Source of the DNA: Laccaria trichodermophora
Lineage: Eukaryota; Basidiomycota; Agaricomycetes; Agaricales; Hydnangiaceae
Length of the DNA: 64,000 bases
Reading direction: 5' to 3'
Assembly (NCBI GenBank): GCA_018417955.1
Contig: JACTVC010000015.1
Coordinates: 831,862-895,861, forward strand
Below, piece after piece: positions 21,110 to 32,450 of this stretch (positions within the stretch are counted from its first letter, which is position 1; every line of letters begins with the position of its first letter). The translations under genes and the position numbers were made by a program. The notes below the pieces were generated by a model, which worked only from the letters and a program-made list of their open reading frames with translations, made no database searches and had not been told where the DNA came from.

Positions 21110-21500
21110 GGTAACGTTTAACTTTAGATAGGATAATGAGGCTGAGCGGCAAAAGTCGACGATCGCGACTCGCGTTCATTACACGTGTGCAACTCCCGTG
21201 CACAGACCCACAAAAAAAGTATATAAACCTCACCATGGCGTCCTGTTTCCTCAGAACATACTCAAACAGGATCTGTTTACAGAAACTGACCGAGTCTCGC
21301 ATTTTTACAAATGCCGCATCTTCATATTCACTCGATGACTTCCGCGCTCACTCGTTATACCGAGAATATGGCTTTGCGCAAGCAGGGCCTCGAGGACGTT
21401 TGGTGAACCCATAGGGCGTGCTTTTTAAAGCCGCTTGGAGGACTTGCCAGCGAGTCGAGCTCTGTCTGATGGATACCTTTCTTGACTACACCTTTGTAAA
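21110..21500. repeat. 59-aa repeat module, copy 1
   Basis: Dispersed module containing the TCGACTTTTGCCGCTCAGCC flank, a TATA box, the 59-codon frame and a tail with GTATCCATCAGACAGA. Three further copies are in the opposite orientation (35900-36350, 43190-43640, 47745-48215). It lies next to a membrane-protein gene, an SDR or a COQ1 relic each time. Confidence 0.8.
21235..21414 (+). CDS. 59-codon ORF with mitochondrial-presequence-like start (the only copy with ATG)
   Basis: ATGGCGTCC opens a 59-codon frame (MASCFLRTYSNRICLQKL, then ESRIFTNAASSY, then YREYGFAQAGPRGRL). The first 30 residues are basic, Ser/Thr-rich and lack acids apart from one Glu, like a mitochondrial presequence. A perfect TATATAAA lies 15 bases upstream. 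Homologous DNA occurs at 35.9-36.35, 43.2-43.64 and 47.75-48.2 kb, but there the start codon is replaced (CAAGCA, lost, and CTG). It may be a gene fragment or the first exon of a longer gene: in the other copies the end reads GGTGAGC, a possible splice donor. Function unknown. Confidence 0.45.
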   Translation: MASCFLRTYSNRICLQKLTESRIFTNAASSYSLDDFRAHSLYREYGFAQAGPRGRLVNP

Positions 21501-21875
21501 GCAGCTTTCTATGTACACAAACGGATGAATCTTGTCTTCATTTCTTTTCCTATCTCGAAATTCTTGGACCTCCTTACGCTTCAACCCCCGGCAGTCAATG
21601 GGCATTTAAAATTTCGACGTTGGACATTGATGCTTTCGCGCTCACCACGAGAACTTGCGTTAGGCTATACTGGCGAGATGATGGAAATTATCGTGACACA
21701 GTAACGTTTTACAACACAGTCGCATAAGCAAGAAATCGGACAACCTTCAACTTACGCTTATAGTTATTGATAAATGAGAGGCGGGGTATCATAATATAAG
21801 AACTTGTGAGTTGTTAATTTGAATGCCACTTATAATGTGAAGACGAGCCATGACCAGGTTTCCCCGGAGTCATCT

Positions 21876-22770
21876 TCAATCCGGCAAGGGTGGGTCAATA
21901 AAGACATTGACGAAGCCTACATATATGACCGCAGTGCCGCCCGCCAAACATACGCCGCCAATCCATGCACTTTTTATACTCGTAACGTCACCTGGCAGAA
22001 GCGCAATGACATTATACGCGTGGTCGTGCAGCCAAAAGACGCTGCTATTGCAATAACAGTTATCAAAGAAGCTGCCGAACTGGAAGAGACACGAGACGAC
22101 TACCCAAATTGAGTTGAAGGCGGCGATGATCTTTCCGAGACAGCGGAATATAATTGAGGTCCTTCGAGCTGCTCTTGCAGGCCAATGACGGACGGCCCGG
22201 CCTTCAAAGTGGTATTGGGTCGTCGAGGCATAGTGCGTTAGGACGCTTGAAGCAACTAACAGCATCCAAACGATCGTGGAAAGGACAGCGTAAAGAAGGT
22301 AAGATGCTGATCGGCAGCCAAGTCCTGTGATAGTGATCAGCTAACAAGCTAAAGGAGATAGAACCGTGAAGTTCTCACCTCGTGTAGGTGTATACCAGAC
22401 TTGAATCAAGGCAGCGCCAGCCGTGCCCCATTGTAACATCAATGCGAGGGCGGATGCAAGAATCATTCTGGATACAACTTTCGGTCCCCAGCGACTACGA
22501 GGTCTCTCGGCAGGTTGCCATGGAGTGCAGTAGTTTTCGACTGCAGTCCTGGTTCCCACACGATTGCGCTCATCAGATTTGTGACCTCTCTCCACCGTAA
22601 CCCAGTCAATAGAGGGGTCGACTGAGTCATGATTGTGAAGATGATCGGATGCCGCCTGGAAAGCTTCGGACACGTCTTCTACTGCCTGCACCCACGGAAG
22701 GAATCGCGCATAGTTGAAGACCGGCGAAGTACACTTCTCATCCCGATGGAGGTCATCCACCTCCATCAAG
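21876..22770 (-). pseudogene. Membrane protein copy B, 5'-truncated
   Basis: Encodes only the C-terminal half of the family: from the VDDLHRDEKCTSPVFNYARF block, through VVSRMILASALALMLQWG, the intron GTGAGAACTTCACGG to ATCACAG, GLGCRSASYLL, to FIDPPLPD at the stop. Homology with copies A, C and D ends abruptly near 22770. Beyond it lies the 3' flank of the Rho GEF. Without the N-terminal signal and about five helices it cannot be a functional family member. It is the truncated end of the left duplication arm. Confidence 0.85.
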
Positions 22771-23138
22771 GTCTGCCATGATGCATGATGATTGTACGAT
22801 GATGTTCGGGACAAGCCGAATGATTCAGTTGAGTTCTGTCGTCCTATCGGAGTCACTGAGCCGGCAGATAAAGCAGAAGTCCTCAACTGCACACATGTGC
22901 AATAATCTGGCTTGAACAACAGTGGTCAAAGATGTGATATGTTGGCCATATGTTCATAAAAGACAATCTAACTCTCCACTGGTGTACCGAAAGTTGAAGA
23001 TATACGCAAGAACTCGTAGATACGTTGCTCCAGGAGTCCAGCCTCCCCTCTAACGGCCCAACGTCGTCAAGTATGGTCTGTTCAGCATCGATAGCCAAAT
23101 GGATACACGTTTCGGACACCCGGCCAGGTAAATCAGAC
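22771..23138. other. Junction between truncated gene B and the Rho GEF
   Basis: An open frame in this stretch (AESDLPGRVSETCIHLA) resembles the tails seen after CNH domains, so the Rho GEF may once have ended further downstream. With the in-frame stop at 23139 I treat it as 3' flank. Confidence 0.35.
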
Positions 23139-26100
23139 TCAGCCCAGGCCCCAGATACACTCGATACCAGCCCCAGTAAGAACCTGCACCAAGCCTCCCG
23201 TCTCCAAATGCCGAACCTCAACAAACGTGCTATCAAACAAGATGATATAAGGTAGGCGCAGAGCCGCTTGCTTTGCGGCGCCTTCCCACTCGATGATGTT
23301 CCTCTCTCGGCGTTGGCTTGGACACCCGCCTTGGTCGAGGAATATACCAAATTCTATGAACCCTCTCCATCAGATCGAGCCTGCCATCGGGTAGAAGAAG
23401 GGGAACATACCATCGAAGCACATGAAGTATTCATCCTCTGTATACCAGAAGACGGCTATCGGTTGAACCGATGCGCACCTCCTCAACAAGGCGGTTCCAA
23501 GGTCTTCCGTGAGCTGTGGCATGAGAACAGGTTTTGATGGCCTATAAAGCATAAAATTAGCAACAGCGTAGGGGAACCTCCATGGAAATTGTACTGTGTG
23601 AGGTCCAATATGTAGAAATTCCTCTCTGACCGAATTCCAATCTTCCCTTGGAGCCCAAGGAACTGTATATCGAGAGCGACGAAAGGCCCACGAAAGGTTT
23701 TACAAATCCGGAACCACTCTGAAGGTTTGGTTCGTCCCACTCCCAAAAGGCGCGATAACCCAGTGGCAGTCTTGGGTGTTACAACATTGGATGTTTCATT
23801 GATCCTGTCAACAACGGGCTCAACTACATGAACCACACTTTCTCTCTATAGGTAACCAGCAGTCAGCATACATACTGACTCCCAAGATCAGAAAACCCAC
23901 CCCTTTCTTAGCCACATACACAACAACGATACGGCCCTCAAGGATCCCGAAAGTAAAGCATTGAACCTCCCTCAAGCTGACTTTCTGAGGATGGGGATGA
24001 GATTGAGCCGGTGCCGTTGACGAAGATAGTTGAACCAAAACATCAAGACGATAAGCAAGCAGTGACTATAACACTCGTCAGCTTGTCGTGTAACACTCCA
24101 GACCCCAAGCACAACAAAACGTACGTACCTTATCCGCCAGCAGGAGGAACACACCCAAGTCTTGCAAAACCTGACATTGCTTGACCGTCGTCACATCCAG
24201 CACACGATGCATGGCTGACAGTATACACATTGAGATACCCGCGATTAGGGTGGTAGGCTGGTGACGCTTACGGATACGATCATCAAGAGAGCCAACCCAG
24301 ACGCCTTGCGTACATCCCACAGCGAGAAATTGTTGTCCATAGAAATCTGATCGTGCTTGTTAGTCCAAATTGAAGCTACGTAAAAGGGAACGTATCTTAC
24401 CAAAAGGAGCGGAGCAACTGATCCTCCCCGGGTCTACCCACTCTGAATCATGCACCTCCCCTTTTCCCCGCCCTTGCCCGTGCTCAAAGACCGCCCCACC
24501 GCCAAACATCATCCTCATCTCAAACACCCGCCCCTCTCCTCCCACTTTCCTCAGCCTTACCGCCTCCTCCAACCGTCTCTTCCACTCCTCACGCTCATAC
24601 GAAGACGCCGCACATAACGTCCAACTCCCACCCCTGCTTCCGCGCGTTTGAATCGTGAACGGGTATACGAGATGTGAATCTTGGTTAATATCCGGTGCCG
24701 TAGTCGTTACAGCCTGTGTAAAACTAATTTGCGGTAGCATTGCACCAGGTGGGATAATGGCGCGTGCATTTCTCTGCATGAGAAGGGGGCATGATTGAAA
24801 TCCATGGCGGAGAGCAGGTCCAGTGGGTTCGGCTACATTCCCTTCAATATCAGACCCACGCGACCCAACATGAAAGAATGGAATAGAGATAAACGGACCC
24901 GGTATTGGACAAGATATTTCGTCACCCCGTATTTGACTTTCGGTCTTGTCATCACCACTGAAAGATCATCAGCCGAGATCATCAATACTGATAATAAGAC
25001 ATACGGTAATGGTCAAAGAGAACCACATGATACATCCACCTACTCCACTCCGAAAGCACATGAAAAAGCTTCCCCCGATGCAAAAGGCGTCGTTCGTCAC
25101 TAAGCAACTCAAGATCCTATCCAACCATCCACACAACGTCAGTCCGTTAGCGTTTAACACCAAGAAACAAACTCACGACGCTTTCCTCCCCCGGGAACAC
25201 CAATCCCACATCATACCTCTCCAACTCTACCTTCTCCTTTGCAGCCTGAACGAGAGGCTCAATCTCCTCGCCAATAGACCAAAGAATCTCAACGACCTTC
25301 CGCAGGTCTGCCGCGCCCTCAGAGACCTCATCTGAACCAGTCGTCTCCCTCTCCCTCTCCAATCCATGCGTTTCCTCCTCCAATCGTCCAAACACCATTT
25401 CCAGCTTTCTAAGCCGCCCGGTTGGCCGGCCCAAGAAAGACCCCATACAAAGCCTATCTGCATCCAGAAGGCACGTTCGGTCCTATCGCATTATCTCATG
25501 AGTCCAAAGATGATGATCAAGAAAAAAGGGAATAGAGAACCAACCTCGATGAACGCCCTAAAACTGGGGTTCACATCCATCTCACGCTCAATCTTCCATT
25601 TCGCATGGATGTGATTGGGTATGTATTCCATGTACGCTTCCCCAAATGCCCCAGAGAGGGAGAGATAAGGAGCGCAGACGGAGGAGATATCGAGGAGGGG
25701 ATGTTCCCTCTTCTGGGCTTCGAAGAGTTGAGAGAGAATGTTAGAGTGGTAGCGGAGAACCTGCTCATAGTTCCCAAACACGTCTTTCATAAACTGGTCG
25801 AGGCATAGCGGGGGAATGATCGGGGGGTTCGCGGTGCGCAGGGGTGTGATGTACAGCTGTGGTATGGTATGTAGTGGTAAACACCCATGTAGGAAGGAAC
25901 ACAGACGGAAAAAACGCACATTCTTAATCTTACCTAACGCATTGACGATGTACATCTCCGAATTGATAAGCTCAAATATGATACTAATTCCTTCCTTATC
26001 AACCCTCGCAGCTCCAAAGAGACAAAGAAAAGGACTGACCACTGCCGAAGCCTCTCCCTTTTTCCAATCCCTTCCTTGACACTTTGTGAAACGAGTGCAT

Positions 26101-27608
26101 CCCAATCCCAGAGATACCTGCCCCTTGAAGAAGGAGACCCGCCAGCTTGATAGTAATAAACCAACGCAGTATCCAGGGCGGTGCTTGGGGGGGTTTGGGC
26201 TTCCCGCAAGCGGAGGTCCGTGCTATCTGAAATTGGTGGTATGAATAGCAGTGCGTCCAAATAAAGACAGTGCATCTTGAGGTGGTCCATCGGTCTGCGG
26301 AGGTATTGGTGGAAAGAGAGACGAAGGGGCCTTCCAAGTCGTTTTAAAATCGAGCGGTCACATTTCTAGGCACGAGGGTGAGTACTCACTTGAGTTTCTG
26401 GTGTGATATACGTACCTCGATGAAGAGTCTAAAGTCGGGGTTCTCCAATCCATGTGTCACCTTTTCTTCTGCTGAAGGGAGAAGACTGAGATACGCCGGG
26501 TATACGCTCCTAAACTCGCATGATATCTCCAAGAGTACGTCCCCAGTCGATTGCCAATTTGAACTGTCTTCTCGTGCATAGAGGGCTGATAACAGCCGAC
26601 GATGAAAGTTACCCAGTGAGACGATATGGTCGAGTAAACTCTTGTCGACAGGCAACATGAAAGCCTCGTAAAGCGGGCTGAGAAAAGCGGATGATAAAAT
26701 ATCCAGGTCGCGGACATATCGTTCTTCGTTCTTGATCAGCTTGTGTATTATCCTAACCGAAGACACCTCAGCTCCATGCCTGAAAAGAAGGGTAGAATAA
26801 AGACAAACCGTCGACGATTAACCTCGTTTTCCGACAACGATCTCAAGACATCATCCGGTATGATATCCTCCAACTCCTCCGGCTCAACCGCATCAGACTC
26901 GGCTGAATCATTAGACAGCTGTGCAAGATCCTAATGTCTCTCCGTGGGCAACCTCTGAACCTCGAAGAAAGAAAGTTTCACACCTTCCTAGGACATCGAG
27001 GTGCATAACACCTTCCTCCCGCTCCGCAGCTGGGGGAGTAGCATCGAGTGAGCATCGTGATTACCCCGTAGGGCATTTGTAAGTGCTTCGACTCAGACCT
27101 TCTTCGATATGCACGGTCTTCGGGGAGGAAGGCATAGAGGTCTTGGGTAGAATCTTGAAAGATTGGGTTGTCCCATTCCAGGTTGCGGAAGAGGGTTTGG
27201 GAGTATAAGCTTTGCGAGATTTGAAGTGCTGCAAGGTGGGGTGCGTTGCACAGATGTCGAGTTGGTATGAACGATCGGATGGCTGTCTAGGGGTATACGT
27301 GAGGACTCGGGATGCGCTATGGGTGGGCTACGTACCATGACGTCTCTGCCCGTAAACGATTCAGGGTAATGAATGTATCCTTTCGTATGAGTACCGTAGG
27401 GTATCCTATCTCTCAGAACAGAAGCGACGTTGGACAGATACGCCATATCTGTGAAGCGCTCGGCAACTTGAACCCCATGGAAGTAGCCGTGCAAATGGTG
27501 ATGATCGTTGGTTTCTGGTGCGCAACGATTTTCTTGTGAAGTTCCAAACTCGGGATCCGTGCTAGGAGTGGGGAGGTTATCTTTGAATGGATCATCGTGG
27601 GGTATCAT
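23139..27608 (-). CDS. Rho guanine nucleotide exchange factor, DEP-DH-DH-PH-CNH
   Basis: Many-exon gene on the minus strand, domains in order. DEP-like region (27.5-27.1 kb; YGTHTKGYIHYPESFTGRDV). The ROM2-type Cys block CYSPSCGAGGRCYAPRCPR. A first DH (IIHKLIKNEERYVRDLDIL to SFHQYLRRPMDHLKMHCLYL, 26.75-26.2 kb). Linker WDWDALVSQSVKEGIGKRE. A second DH (IIFELINSEMYIVNALGK, DVFGNYEQVLRYHSNILSQL, FLGRPTGRLRKLEMVFGRL, 26.05-25.3 kb). PH (VMTRPKVKYGVTKYLVQYR, HLVYPFTIQTRG, 25.1-24.5 kb). CNH (AVGCTQGVWVGSL to YIILFDSTFVEVRHLETGG, stop 23139). It would activate Rho1-type GTPases for cell-wall and polarity control. All frames rejoin through GT-AG introns, so it looks intact, but the DH motifs are unusually divergent. 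Exon borders are not exhaustively resolved. Confidence 0.85.
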
Positions 27609-27899
27609 GATGTCGGGCGTTTGGAAGAGGGCGCTTGAATGGCCGTCTCATCGCGAAAGTGTCGTGGTGGCTCTGAGCAGATCGTTTGTTTGGCTTAGCG
27701 TTCTATTTTTGGAAGAGTTCGTTCAAACCAACTCCCATTGCCGACTCCCAAGCAAGCAGGATCTTTCATAGTGCTAACAGGGTTTTCAAAACTCACGAGA
27801 AGATTGCGAAACCTCGTCACCATACTTAATAATCAGTATCTCGCTGAGGAACCGACTCGAGCATGTACATACTCACTGCTCAGATTCAATCAAGATTTT

Positions 27900-29750
27900 G
27901 TCAAGATTCAATACATGATGCACCACTCAGGCTGGCACTGCACACTGCACACTCCCTTGACCATCCTTCGAGCCAACTTCAAGCACAAAACAGTCACTCG
28001 ACATGTTTCCGTATGTCACTTTCAGTATGCGAACCCAAGTCCTCTTCAAGTTTTCCTCCGGGGCGGTAAAACCGTCGAGGATCAAGCCAAAGACCGACAA
28101 ACCGTCCCGCCCGAACTGTGCAATTCTCTGTAAACGCCGTTGAACTTTCTCCGCTGCGAGCTTGGCTTCCTCTTCTTTTTTGTGGTTCCTCAATAGCTCT
28201 AGGTCTTCCAACACCGCTAAGAAAAAAACCTACATGTCATTTTCTTTGTATACAAAGTTGGTTGAGTAAGGATTCTTACCAACGACGTCTAAGAAAGGGA
28301 GATCTGACCCTTCCTCGTAGGAATAGTGCCTTCTGGTTCTGATCATGTTTACATCGTAGAATTGGTAACGCTCGCATCGGTTCGTTATGGGCAAAAAATC
28401 AGATGGGGCACGGGGATTTTTGTTTTGGGAGGGAGATTGGACGTACCCGAAACATCTGACCAGGTTTTCCAAAGGGCATTCGTGACATGTCGAGGCGATG
28501 CATAGTAACTTTATACTGTGCGACATACTGTATTTTTTCAGCGTAGGGATCTAGTGTGCGACGAATTATACAGCTAAGTATTGACATCAATATATATATA
28601 AAAACCAAGAATGTCATGGAAGGAAAGACTCTCACTTGATCGCAGCACGAGCTGGATCATCCATCAACCCCCAAACTTTGCCATTATAAAAGATCCTATT
28701 GGCAGTATACTGATTCAGCTCCGGCACAACTTTCCCTCGATCAAACCCATATTTCCTCATGAGCAAAACATCAGGCTCAGCCCAATTCGAAAAATCGCCG
28801 TTACGCATCTGAAATGCGGTTATCAATAAACTCAATATGATACTCATGAACCCGTGTCCACTCATGCATCCCAGAGAGATACTGGAGATGATCCAAGTAT
28901 CGGAAAAAACCAAGGGGGATAGTAGTGGGTTTGTTGTGGAAGTATGCAGAAAGAACAGAGAAGTACGTGTAGAGATGGCGGAAGATCAAGTTGGGTTCCC
29001 TAGACCACGTTATTGCCTGCTCCAGAAGTTCTTGTGTCCGAGTCTGATGTGGAAGTCGTGGGGGTGTGGCTTCGCCAGATTGCATAGGTAGGTTGTATAG
29101 GTCCAAGGCACCAAAGTCGTGAAGTACGATTGAAATTACAACGGTCTCTGGGATGGTGGAGAATTGTTGACAGATATCGGTGAAGATGATGGTATTTTGA
29201 CGTCGATGGTCGTGATGAGACATTGTGTGAAAAAGCGAGCGGCCAATTTTGAGGCTATGCGTTCGCGTGTAAGGTGGAGTGCGCCTGGCGAGGCGGAACA
29301 GGACGGAACGAAAGAGACGCGAGGGGTAGGTGGGCTTAGTGCTTCAATGTACAGCGTGCAGTGTAGGCCAAGGGGAATGATAGTACTGTACTCGGACTGC
29401 AATTGTAAAACTGTTTGACACGATCGCTAAGCACCTTTGATCCCGACGTCATCGCGTGGACAGAGATTGAGCTTCAATGACTCTCGTCAGGAAATCACCC
29501 GCCGTGGATGACCGTTGTGGTTGTGAGGTTTGTTTGGCTAGCCCTCCAGAACAAAATGAGCGTTCTAACTTCCATTTCCTTGCCATCACCCGACGCGTAG
29601 ATACAGGTAAGAAGTCAGTCAATCACTTTGAAAAAGTGGAATATCTGACTACTACGTGGTACCTCTCCAGTGACGCGTAGAATTCCGCGTGAATTCGGTT
29701 CAATTTCGGGTTGGTCCTCGAGGCAGGTTTGCATAAGACCAAGCTCCCAG
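27900..29750. repeat. Inverted duplication containing gene X (left copy)
   Basis: Gene X plus its upstream flank (including the GCTAGCCCTCCAGA and TTCAAAGTG-type blocks to about 29.7 kb) matches 37000-38745 in reverse orientation. More diverged than the 17-23/46-52 kb pair. Confidence 0.75.
27927..29223 (-). pseudogene. Gene X, unrecognised; probably frameshifted copy
   Basis: Starts MSHHDHRRQN, then FTDICQQFSTIPETV, LHDFGALDLYNLPMQSGEA, NLIFRHLYTYFSVLSAYF and MHEWTRVHEYHIEF. Near 28806 the sequence is two bases shorter than in X' and the frame breaks. The next frame continues MRNGDFSNW, KYGFDRGKVV and TANRIFYNGKVWGL. Later exons give CIIRRTLDPYAEKIQYV, YQFYDVNMIR and the charged helix KEEEAKLAAEKVQRRLQRIA. 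I know no domain. The paralogue X' at 37528-38741 has the intact frame at the break. The pair lies in an inverted duplication on both sides of the COQ1/membrane-C block. Confidence 0.55.
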
Positions 29751-29791
29751 AATTCAGAAAACTCATATTCCGACAAGGCTTTCATTTGAAG
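29224..29791. other. Shared upstream region of X and COQ1
   Basis: Divergent promoter interval. No gene. It was copied with X' (37.0-37.5 kb). Confidence 0.5.
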
Positions 29792-31589
29792 ATGCACAAA
29801 CGCATCATCCGTCTTCTCCCCCGCCTCCCCTCCCCCCGCCTCTATTCCTCCTCCTCCTCCCTCTCCACCGACCCACTAACCCACCTAACACCCCACCTCA
29901 AATCCCTCCACACGACCCTCCTCCCCCTCCTAACATCCGGCAACCCAACCCTCTCAGACCTAACAAAATACTACTTCCTCCACCCCTCAAAACACATCCG
30001 CCCCGTCATCGTCCTCCTCTTCTCCCAAGCCACCAATGGGCTCGGCCGTTCCTGGCCTCAAAAGCTGCTCGAGTCGAAAGACTTGGATTTGGACAGACCG
30101 TTAACGAGACCTGACGTGTTAAATGATTGGAATCCGGCTATGCAGGGGAGTACGAGGGAGTTTGAGGATGTGTTTTTGGTGAAGCCGTCGACGACACATT
30201 ATCCACCACCACTACCAAGTCATCCCCCACCATCCCCGTCATCACCAGCCCTCTCCGACTACTACCTCCTACCAACCCAACTCCGCCTAGCCCAAATCGT
30301 CGAAATGCTACACACAGCTTCACTCCTCCACGACGACGTCATAGACGCCTCACCCCTCCGTCGAGGCGCCCCCTCCGCCCCAACCAAATTCGGCAGCAAG
30401 CTCTCCGTCTTGGGGGGGAACTTTATCTTAGGCAGAGCCTCAACTGCCTTATCTAGACTCGGAGACGCGGAAGTAACCCAGCTCATCGCAAGCGTCATCT
30501 CGAATTTGGTAGAAGGGGAGATTTTGCAGATGCGGGATGTCGTTTTGAATGGGGGTGGTGATGCAACGCACAAAGACAAAGATATTGGGATGGAAGGAAA
30601 AATTAAAAACGCGTGGACGGTGTATTTACAAAAGACTTACCTCAAAACGGCGAGCCTCATGGCCAAGGGCGCACGCTCGGCTGTTGTGTTGGGTGGGTGT
30701 GAGGAGGGCGAGGTGTGGAAGGATATAGCGTATGCTTATGGAAGGAATTTGGGGATTGCTTTTCAGGTGCTTTTCCTTGTCTTCCTCTCGCTCTCCTTGT
30801 CTTCCTCTTTCTAACCCTCATCGTCGTCTTCAGCTAATAGACGACACACTCGACTACGAATCAACATCAACACCGGGCTCCGCAGATCTAACACTTGGTA
30901 AACCAGGCGGTGCGGATCTCCAACTTGGCTTAGCTACTGGACCAGCTCTGTATGCTTGGGAAGAGTTCCCGGAGATGGGGGAGTTGATTGGGAGGAAGTT
31001 TGAGGGTCCTGGGGATGTTGAGATGGTTTGTGTTTCGTTTTTCTCTTCTATTCTTTTTTTATTATGAATCGCTTTCCTCACCTTCTTCCTACCTTCTCAC
31101 TTTCACCCACCCTCTCTCACCTCCACCCCGAGCGAACACACACCGATGGTGTGTTTAGTTTGCTTCCTCTTTCCCAATCATTTTCCTCTCCCCCTCCCTT
31201 CCATTCCCTTACCCCATTTTCCCATTTTCCTTTCTTCCTCCTTACCTCTCCACCCACCCCTCCCCCTTAACACACGCCGATGGTGTATTTCGTTGTGCTC
31301 CCTCTTTTCCATTCTTTCCCTCTTCCTCCCTCTCCTCCTGCCTCCTCTCTTCGATTCACTTTTACCATATCTCGCTTTCTTCTTTCCCTCACCCTCCTTT
31401 ACCCTCAAGCTAACACACACCCCCTAGGCCCGCTCCCTAGTCCACCGCTCCTCAGGCGTCCACCGCACTAAACTCCTCGCCAAAGAATTCGCGGAAAAAG
31501 CAAAGGAGGTGCTTGATGAACTTCCGGAGAGCGTGGCGAAGAGTGGGTTGGTGGCTTTGACGGAGAGGGTTGTTGGAAGGCGGTCGTGA
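29792..31589 (+). CDS. COQ1: Trans-polyprenyl diphosphate synthase, mitochondrial ubiquinone side-chain synthesis (COQ1-like)
   Basis: Exons 29792-30766, 30834-31025 and 31428-31589; 442 residues. It makes the all-trans polyprenyl tail of ubiquinone. The N-terminus MHKRIIRLLPRLPSPRLYSS is a good mitochondrial presequence. HPSKHIRP is the first conserved block. LHDDVIDASPLRRG holds the first Asp-rich motif, GGNFILGRA and EGEILQMRDV follow, and LIDDTLDYE is the second Asp-rich motif. A Pro/Ser insert (about residues 125-155) separates the first two blocks, as in other fungal COQ1. Intron 2 is unusually long (402 bp) and repetitive. Two broken partial copies lie at 36.4 and 43.7 kb. This is the only intact copy here. 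Confidence 0.93.
31026..31427 (+). repeat. Expanded pyrimidine-rich COQ1 intron 2 with internal repeats
   Basis: A 402-bp intron where the neighbours are about 50-65 bp. It holds diverged repeats, period near 135 bp, each introduced by AACACAC, twice followed by CGATGGTGT, then long C/T tracts. The COQ1 relic at 44.1 kb has a short intron here (about 87 bp), so the expansion is probably secondary. Confidence 0.7.
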
Positions 31590-31639
31590 TTCGGTTGCTT
31601 TGTTGTGCGGTATTCCTCATTTGCTTTTGACATTTTGTA

Positions 31640-32110
31640 GATATTTTTGTCAAACGCGAGTTGGGATTGGCATGGTTAATTGGAGCCCACTTGAGTTTCC
31701 TCTTTGCACGCACAGGCACCTTTCAAGCTCAAGGCCGAGTTCGGTGAGTTTCTCGTTACCGTCCTTTTGTTGACATTTGTAGATACCAAACAGCATTTCC
31801 AATGCACTCATAACGAACTGCGGATAATTTGAGTTGTTTGACGTTTTTTCAAACACGAGTTATGATCACTTGAAATCCGCTTATCTTCTTTGAACGCACA
31901 GGCACCGAGTTCGGTGAGTTCCTCGTTGATGTCTTTTCGTTGATACTTGTAGATACCAAACAGCAATTCAATGCACTCATAACGAACTGCGGATGACTTG
32001 AGTTGTTTGACGTTTTTCAAACACGAGTTATGATTGCTTGATTATACGCACAGGCGCCGTTCATGGCCCACTGTTCGGTGAGTTCCTCGTTAAGGTCTTT
32101 TCGCCTCTGA
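31640..32110. repeat. About 169-bp tandem repeat, three diverged units, downstream of COQ1
   Basis: The block AATGCACTCATAACGAACTG recurs at 31801 and 31970 (spacing 169). GCACAGG...TTCGGTGAGTT-CTCGTT recurs near 31710, 31895 and 32048. A single related unit follows the COQ1 relic at 44.43-44.52 kb, so the repeat was already next to COQ1 before that duplication. Confidence 0.8.
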
Positions 32111-32450
32111 TGATTTTCTCTCTAGGGGCCATGTATCTGCGCTGCTACTTTAACAATGAAAACCCTGGACGTCTAGCGACTGCCTTTCAACAACACCTCC
32201 CTCGCCCTCATAATCTTGGCTTTGATCTCTGGGCCGCACACGTTATTCCATCATGCATCGTTATCGCTGGTCATGGTTTCTTCCAACTGGCCCGGACAGA
32301 TCTTCATAACCCCCTCTCTTGTAAGCATAATTCACAATACGATCGCTATAATACAGTGACACAAGCGAGAAACCTGACAAGACTTTACAGAAGGTATAAG
32401 AACGTATTTAAATGTCACATAAAAAGCAAAGACCAGCCATGACCAGGTTT
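32111..32450. other. Spacer between the tandem repeats and membrane gene C
   Basis: An open frame exists on the plus strand (32038-32442) but shows no family resemblance; not called. Confidence 0.4.

Larger units (their letters stand above)
16925..22770. repeat. Left arm of a large inverted duplication
   Basis: From GTGTCGAGTCTAATACCC at 16925 to the middle of membrane gene B near 22770, this arm matches 46570-51705 in reverse orientation. It covers intergenic DNA, the 128-aa gene, the SDR gene, the 59-aa ORF and the C-terminal half of the membrane gene. It contains an extra 621-bp element absent from the other arm, and the spacer at 21.5-21.8 kb is more diverged. Confidence 0.9.

Noticed and set aside
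22341..22919. Complete gene starting at an ATG near 22919 for copy B
   Set aside because: The first about 50 codons have no counterpart in A, C or D and derive from the Rho GEF flank; copy B is a truncated fragment.
24360..26337. Several separate small genes on the minus strand
   Set aside because: The pieces are consecutive exons of one Rho GEF (DH, PH, CNH) that rejoin in frame through short introns.
31026..31427. 93-codon C/T-rich frames as a gene
   Set aside because: They lie wholly in COQ1 intron 2 and consist of low-complexity pyrimidine tracts.
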